Shown: one piece after another, positions 6,069 to 6,811 of the stretch
Position numbering within the stretch: position 1 is the stretch's first letter
How the letters are laid out: each line of letters opens with the position of its first letter
Source of the DNA: Spirochaetales bacterium
GTDB taxonomy: Bacteria; Spirochaetota; Spirochaetia; B11-G9
Direction of reading: 5' to 3'
Assembly: GCA_027077185.1 (NCBI GenBank)
Contig: JALTGJ010000435.1
Coordinates: 1 to 6,811 of the forward strand
Length of the DNA stretch: 6,811 bases
Notes under the pieces: generated by a model
What the model was told of the DNA's origin: nothing
What the model saw: only the letters and a program-made list of their open reading frames with translations
Database searches by the model: none
Made by a program: the position numbers and the translations under genes

Positions 6069-6698
6069 ATGAAAACTATTGTATGTTTTGGAGATTCAAA
6101 TACCTGGGGACATTCACCATCAGAAATAAAAAGGCATTCCTTTGAAATACGTTGGACTTCTGTTCTCCAAAAAAAACTGGGAGCAGAATATTTTATTATT
6201 CCCGAAGGATTAAATGGAAGGACAACTGCTTTTGAAGACTCGATAGAAAAGGACAAAAACGGATACAGGCATCTTAAGACTGTTTTAGAAACTCATAAGC
6301 CTCTGGATCTAATAATTATTATGCTGGGTACTAATGATCTAAAAAGTAGATTTAATGTAAGTGCCCGGGAGATAGCATGGTCTGCCGGGAATCTGGTCGA
6401 TTATACTTTAAGAAGTTCTGCAGGGATTGAAGATAAGCCTCCAGAGATATTGTTTATTGCTCCTCCTGTAATTAAGGACTCACCCTCCTTTAATTTTATG
6501 CTTGAAGGTGCATTCGAAAAATCAAAGGACATTGGCATGCACTATAGTGAAGTAGCTCTGGAGTTTGGAGTTCCTTTTCTTGATGCATCTGATATTGTAG
6601 TTTCAAGTTCGCTTGACGGTATTCATTGGGAAGAAACAGAACATGATAAATTTGCTGCAGCAGTTGCAAAAAAGATAAAAGAGATATTTCAGTGTTAA
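6069..6698 (+). CDS. Cytoplasmic SGNH/GDSL-family esterase (MsAcT/arylesterase-like)
   Basis: The 209-residue protein has no signal peptide and shows all SGNH hydrolase blocks. Block I is CFGDSNTWG (6-14) with nucleophile S10. The block II glycine lies in EGLNGRTT (46-53). Block III is MLGTND (85-90) with N89. Block V is DGIHW (183-187) with D183 and H186. Length and wording (RWTSVL, LDLIIIMLGTND) are close to the Mycobacterium smegmatis acyltransferase/esterase MsAcT and related arylesterases, recalled from memory. Such enzymes hydrolyse or transfer small acyl groups, often acetyl; some relatives deacetylate sugars. The natural substrate here is unknown. AAGGGG (6056-6061) precedes the ATG by seven bases; the earlier ATG at 6064 is followed at once by a stop. 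It is separated from the exported esterase by a hairpin and 175 bp, so it is probably a separate transcript. Deacylation of an imported compound is a guess from context. Confidence 0.9.
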   Translation: MKTIVCFGDSNTWGHSPSEIKRHSFEIRWTSVLQKKLGAEYFIIPEGLNGRTTAFEDSIEKDKNGYRHLKTVLETHKPLDLIIIMLGTNDLKSRFNVSAREIAWSAGNLVDYTLRSSAGIEDKPPEILFIAPPVIKDSPSFNFMLEGAFEKSKDIGMHYSEVALEFGVPFLDASDIVVSSSLDGIHWEETEHDKFAAAVAKKIKEIFQC

Positions 6699-6742
6699 GT
6701 TAAATTATATTCCCGTTAATAAATAAGCTGCTTAATATATAG

Positions 6743-6773
6743 AAAAAGATCCCAGGGAAGTGGGATCTTTTTT
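6743..6773. terminator. Strong intrinsic terminator, probably bidirectional
   Basis: AAAAAGATCCCA (6743-6754) and TGGGATCTTTTT (6761-6772) make a 12-bp perfect stem with loop GGGAAG, ending in a T-run on the plus strand. The A-run on the left becomes a T-run for minus-strand transcripts. It therefore serves the SGNH esterase gene from the left and can also end the convergent tRNA transcript from the right. Confidence 0.93.
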
Positions 6774-6781
6774 ATGCTCTA

Positions 6782-6811
6782 TACCCCGGAGACGATTCGA
6801 ACGTCCGACCT
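6782..6811 (-). tRNA. tRNA gene, 3' part only (cut by window edge)
   Basis: Read on the minus strand from 6811, the sequence runs AGGTC (variable loop), GGACG-TTCGAAT-CGTCT (T-arm, with one G-U pair at its base), then CCGGGGT as the 3' acceptor strand and A73. GTTCGAATC is the diagnostic T-loop signature. CCA is not encoded: TAGAGC follows A73. The anticodon lies outside the window, so the amino acid is unknown; the AGGTC variable loop is common in Arg and several other tRNAs. The 5' acceptor strand should read about ACCCCGG. Confidence 0.88.

Overview
The window is AT-rich bacterial DNA, most likely from a free-living or host-associated spirochaete (Spirochaeta/Treponema-like). That is an inference from three things: two exported proteins carry signal peptides ending LFAGG and LFANG with no lipobox cysteine, a style common in that phylum; the base composition is low in GC; and the gene types fit. 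The species cannot be determined from the sequence.

Layout from left to right. Positions 1-570 (minus strand) hold the N-terminal 190 residues of an NtrC-type, sigma-54-dependent response regulator, cut by the window edge. A divergent intergenic region (571-765) carries 10-bp-phased repeats and a sigma-54 (-24/-12) promoter. A three-gene CUT2-type sugar ABC importer operon follows on the plus strand: periplasmic binding protein (766-1908), a GC-rich hairpin, RbsA-like double ATPase (2003-3541) and RbsC-like permease (3534-4490, overlapping by 8 bp). A 413-bp non-coding gap holds hairpins, three more 10-bp-phased copies of the same repeat and a second, nearly identical sigma-54 promoter. This drives an exported LpqC/PHB-depolymerase-type esterase (4904-5893). 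After a long hairpin comes a cytoplasmic SGNH/GDSL esterase resembling the MsAcT/arylesterase group (6069-6698). A strong, probably bidirectional terminator (6743-6773) then separates it from the 3' end of a tRNA gene on the minus strand (6782-6811).

How the parts fit together (inference): the regulator probably senses a signal through an unseen partner kinase, binds the phased GTTTACA-type repeats, and activates RNA polymerase-sigma-54 at both promoters. This would coordinate an exported esterase with an importer for the sugar or sugar-like product it releases. The cytoplasmic SGNH esterase could remove remaining acyl groups after uptake, but it has no visible sigma-54 site and may be controlled separately. 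The most notable feature is this self-contained candidate sigma-54 regulon for carbohydrate or acyl-ester uptake, with its operator readable by eye. The transported substrate cannot be named from sequence.
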